NCBI RefSeq assembly: GCF_019740355.2
Contig: NZ_CP091819.1
Location: 1,488,001 to 1,552,000, forward strand
Source of the DNA: Paracrocinitomix mangrovi
GTDB lineage: Bacteria > Bacteroidota > Bacteroidia > Flavobacteriales_D > Crocinitomicaceae
Length of the DNA: 64,000 nt
Direction: 5' to 3'
Shown: positions 62,808-64,000 of the stretch, in pieces
Position numbering within the stretch: the first letter of the stretch is position 1
Layout of the letters: the number at the start of each line of letters is the position of its first letter
Program-made: the position numbers and the translations under genes
Notes under the pieces: model-generated
Database searches by the model: none
What the model saw: only the letters and a program-made list of their open reading frames with translations
What the model was told of the DNA's origin: nothing

Positions 62808-63829
62808 TATTGCTTTTGGCTGTTGCCTTTTGGCAAAACTTCTCGTGGGGACAAAATCCACAAGAAACCAAATCCGGATTGAGAATAATGTTCTACAATG
62901 TTGAGAACCTTTTTCATCCCTCTGATGACAGTTTAAAAAATGATGAAGAATTTACACCGGAAGGAACAAGATTTTGGTCGTACAAACGATACAAGGACAA
63001 ACTAAACAAAATAGGCAAAACCGTTTTAGCAGTTGGTGAATGGGAACCACCTGCCGTGATAGGACTTTGTGAAATAGAAAACATTCAATGTCTAAATGAT
63101 CTGGTTTACAATTCTCCTTTGAAGAAATTTGGATATAAGATCATTCATCAAGAAAGCGGTGACCGAAGAGGAATTGATGTTGCCATGTTATACAGAGAAG
63201 ACTACTTTAAACCTGTTTCATTTCACCCATTTGTTTTGAAATTTGGAGAAGATAGCAGACCAACAAGAGACATCTTATATGTTAAGGGTACAACACATCA
63301 TAAAGACACTTTGCACTTATTTGTTAATCACTGGCCTTCAAGATATGGAGGGCAACTAGCTACTGCTCCCAAAAGAGAAGAAGCCGCAAGAGTACTGCGT
63401 TCAAAGTATGATTCAATCATGACTGTTAATCCAAATGCTTCAATTATCGCTATGGGAGATTTTAACGATCATCCAGATGATATAAGTATGCATGAAGTTC
63501 TAAAAGCTCAAAAAGACACTACAACTTTATCCAAGGAAGACCTAATTAATACGGTTTGGCAATATGAGTTCAAAAAAGGAACCCATAAGTATGATCACGA
63601 GTGGGGAATTCTGGACCAATTTGTAATAACACAAGCCTTGTTGAAAGGAAAAAACGGTCTTAAATCAGGACTTGAAAACAGTCATATTTTTGATGCAGAC
63701 TTTTTATTAGAAGAAGAAAAAGACGGTGTTGGAAAAATCACCAACAGAACATACATAGGATTTAAATACCATGGAGGTTATTCAGACCACTTACCTATCT
63801 TCATAGATGTATTGTTCGTTAGGCAGTAA
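62777..63829 (+). CDS. Secreted endonuclease/exonuclease/phosphatase-family protein
   Basis: A 350-residue protein with signal peptide (about 1-25, IILLLAVAFWQNFSWGQ). The EEP fold motifs are in order: LRIMFYNVENLF (Asn), VIGLCEIEN (metal-binding Glu), GDRRGIDVAMLYR, LFVNHWPSR (catalytic His), IIAMGDFNDHPDD (Asp/Asn) and the final YSDHLPIFID (Asp-His). It should be a Mg-dependent phosphoesterase acting outside the inner membrane. The substrate could be DNA, a phospholipid or an inositol phosphate and cannot be told from sequence reading. It overlaps the upstream membrane-protein gene by 31 bases. Confidence 0.85.
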   Translation: MVTVIKNSKIILLLAVAFWQNFSWGQNPQETKSGLRIMFYNVENLFHPSDDSLKNDEEFTPEGTRFWSYKRYKDKLNKIGKTVLAVGEWEPPAVIGLCEIENIQCLNDLVYNSPLKKFGYKIIHQESGDRRGIDVAMLYREDYFKPVSFHPFVLKFGEDSRPTRDILYVKGTTHHKDTLHLFVNHWPSRYGGQLATAPKREEAARVLRSKYDSIMTVNPNASIIAMGDFNDHPDDISMHEVLKAQKDTTTLSKEDLINTVWQYEFKKGTHKYDHEWGILDQFVITQALLKGKNGLKSGLENSHIFDADFLLEEEKDGVGKITNRTYIGFKYHGGYSDHLPIFIDVLFVRQ

Positions 63830-64000
63830 CAACATCCCATTGGGATGCAATCTTTTTAAAATTCCGTTTACCCTCACATTGGCAACAAAATAAGGGCTAT
63901 CAGCTTCCCAAATTTCTTCATACCTACATTTCAAAACCAATTGCTTTCTGAAATAAAGACCTTTTTTATCATTTTTGGTAAGTACTATAAAATCTGTAGA
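63791..64000 (-). CDS. WG-repeat-like protein, C-terminal fragment (runs off right edge)
   Basis: An open frame of 69 codons runs from the right edge on the minus strand and ends at 63791-63793. The translation (STDFIVLTKNDKKGLYFRK, VLKCRYEEIWEADSPYFVAN, then NGILKRLHPNGMLLLPNEQ) resembles WG repeats (KKGL...Y..I...f.v...G). The last 39 bases overlap the 3' end of the nuclease-family gene. Only the C-terminus is visible, so length, start and function are unknown. Confidence 0.55.
   Translation of the reverse strand, partial: STDFIVLTKNDKKGLYFRKQLVLKCRYEEIWEADSPYFVANVRVNGILKRLHPNGMLLLPNEQYIYEDR

Overview
The window is AT-rich chromosomal DNA from a member of the Bacteroidota, most likely a gliding or surface-moving Flavobacteriales bacterium (Crocinitomicaceae/Cryomorphaceae-like; the rank below order is inference). 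The evidence is the type IX secretion system (T9SS) and gliding genes (a GldJ-like lipoprotein, two PorP/SprF proteins, giant T9SS type B adhesins, several T9SS type A cargo proteins), lineage-typical families (DUF4139, DUF5777, DUF4919, DUF4956, DUF5684, NhaD), and promoters of the Bacteroidota form TAnnTTTG. No phage, insertion sequence, CRISPR array or rRNA operon was seen. Genes are tightly packed, and several stop/start pairs overlap as ATGA.

Layout. 1-6.2 kb: 3' part of gldJ, a DUF4139 protein, a PlsC-type acyltransferase and a T9SS cargo protein. 6.2-9.0 kb: molybdenum cofactor genes moaA and mobA on either side of an opposite-strand PA0069-type radical SAM gene. 9.1-12.1 kb: a translationally coupled pair, a glutathione-synthetase-like ATP-grasp ligase and a fusion of an N-formylglutamate-amidohydrolase-like domain to a QEGLA/DUF1704 (MATCAP-like) metallopeptidase. 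12.1-28.1 kb: two T9SS surface loci, one a 2061-residue 17-repeat adhesin plus PorP/SprF, the other an 846-residue adhesin plus PorP/SprF plus a PorE-like OmpA protein. Between them lie tRNA-Val and a porin/universal-stress-protein pair behind a near-perfect Crp/Fnr-type operator. 28.2-31.4 kb: ExbB-ExbD-TonB-FolC operon. 31.6-35.5 kb: NhaD, an amino-acid dehydrogenase and AnmK. 35.7-38.9 kb: acyl-CoA dehydrogenase, a diheme lipoprotein, a T9SS protein and a lipoprotein with SH3/Agenet-like repeats. 38.9-44 kb: murF, pgk, and a cytochrome c/DUF5777 pair. 44-49.7 kb: recG, two tandem secreted TonB-C-like mini-proteins, a DUF4956/VTC pair, cytidine deaminase, DUF4919. 49.9-52.4 kb: pyruvate dehydrogenase E1-alpha and E2. 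52.4-55.1 kb: small envelope genes, including a 57-residue gene and a degenerate Hsp20-like protein, then DUF3859 and OmpA proteins. 55.2-59.7 kb: fabD, an acidic T9SS protein, and a divergent histidine kinase/response regulator pair. 59.7-64 kb: a TIMP/NTR-like protein, DUF5684, an SPFH protein, a membrane protein, a secreted nuclease-family protein and an edge-truncated WG-repeat gene.

How the genes work together. Two T9SS adhesin/anchor modules, an energy-transducing Ton operon, porins and OmpA proteins build the envelope, and the rest is mostly housekeeping metabolism. The most interesting candidates are the ATP-grasp/FGase-QEGLA cassette, the helically phased direct repeats between the two-component system and its presumed target gene, the Crp-type class II promoter, the free-standing TonB-C-like pair, the small-protein operon at 52.4-53.8 kb, and a TIMP-like secreted protein.
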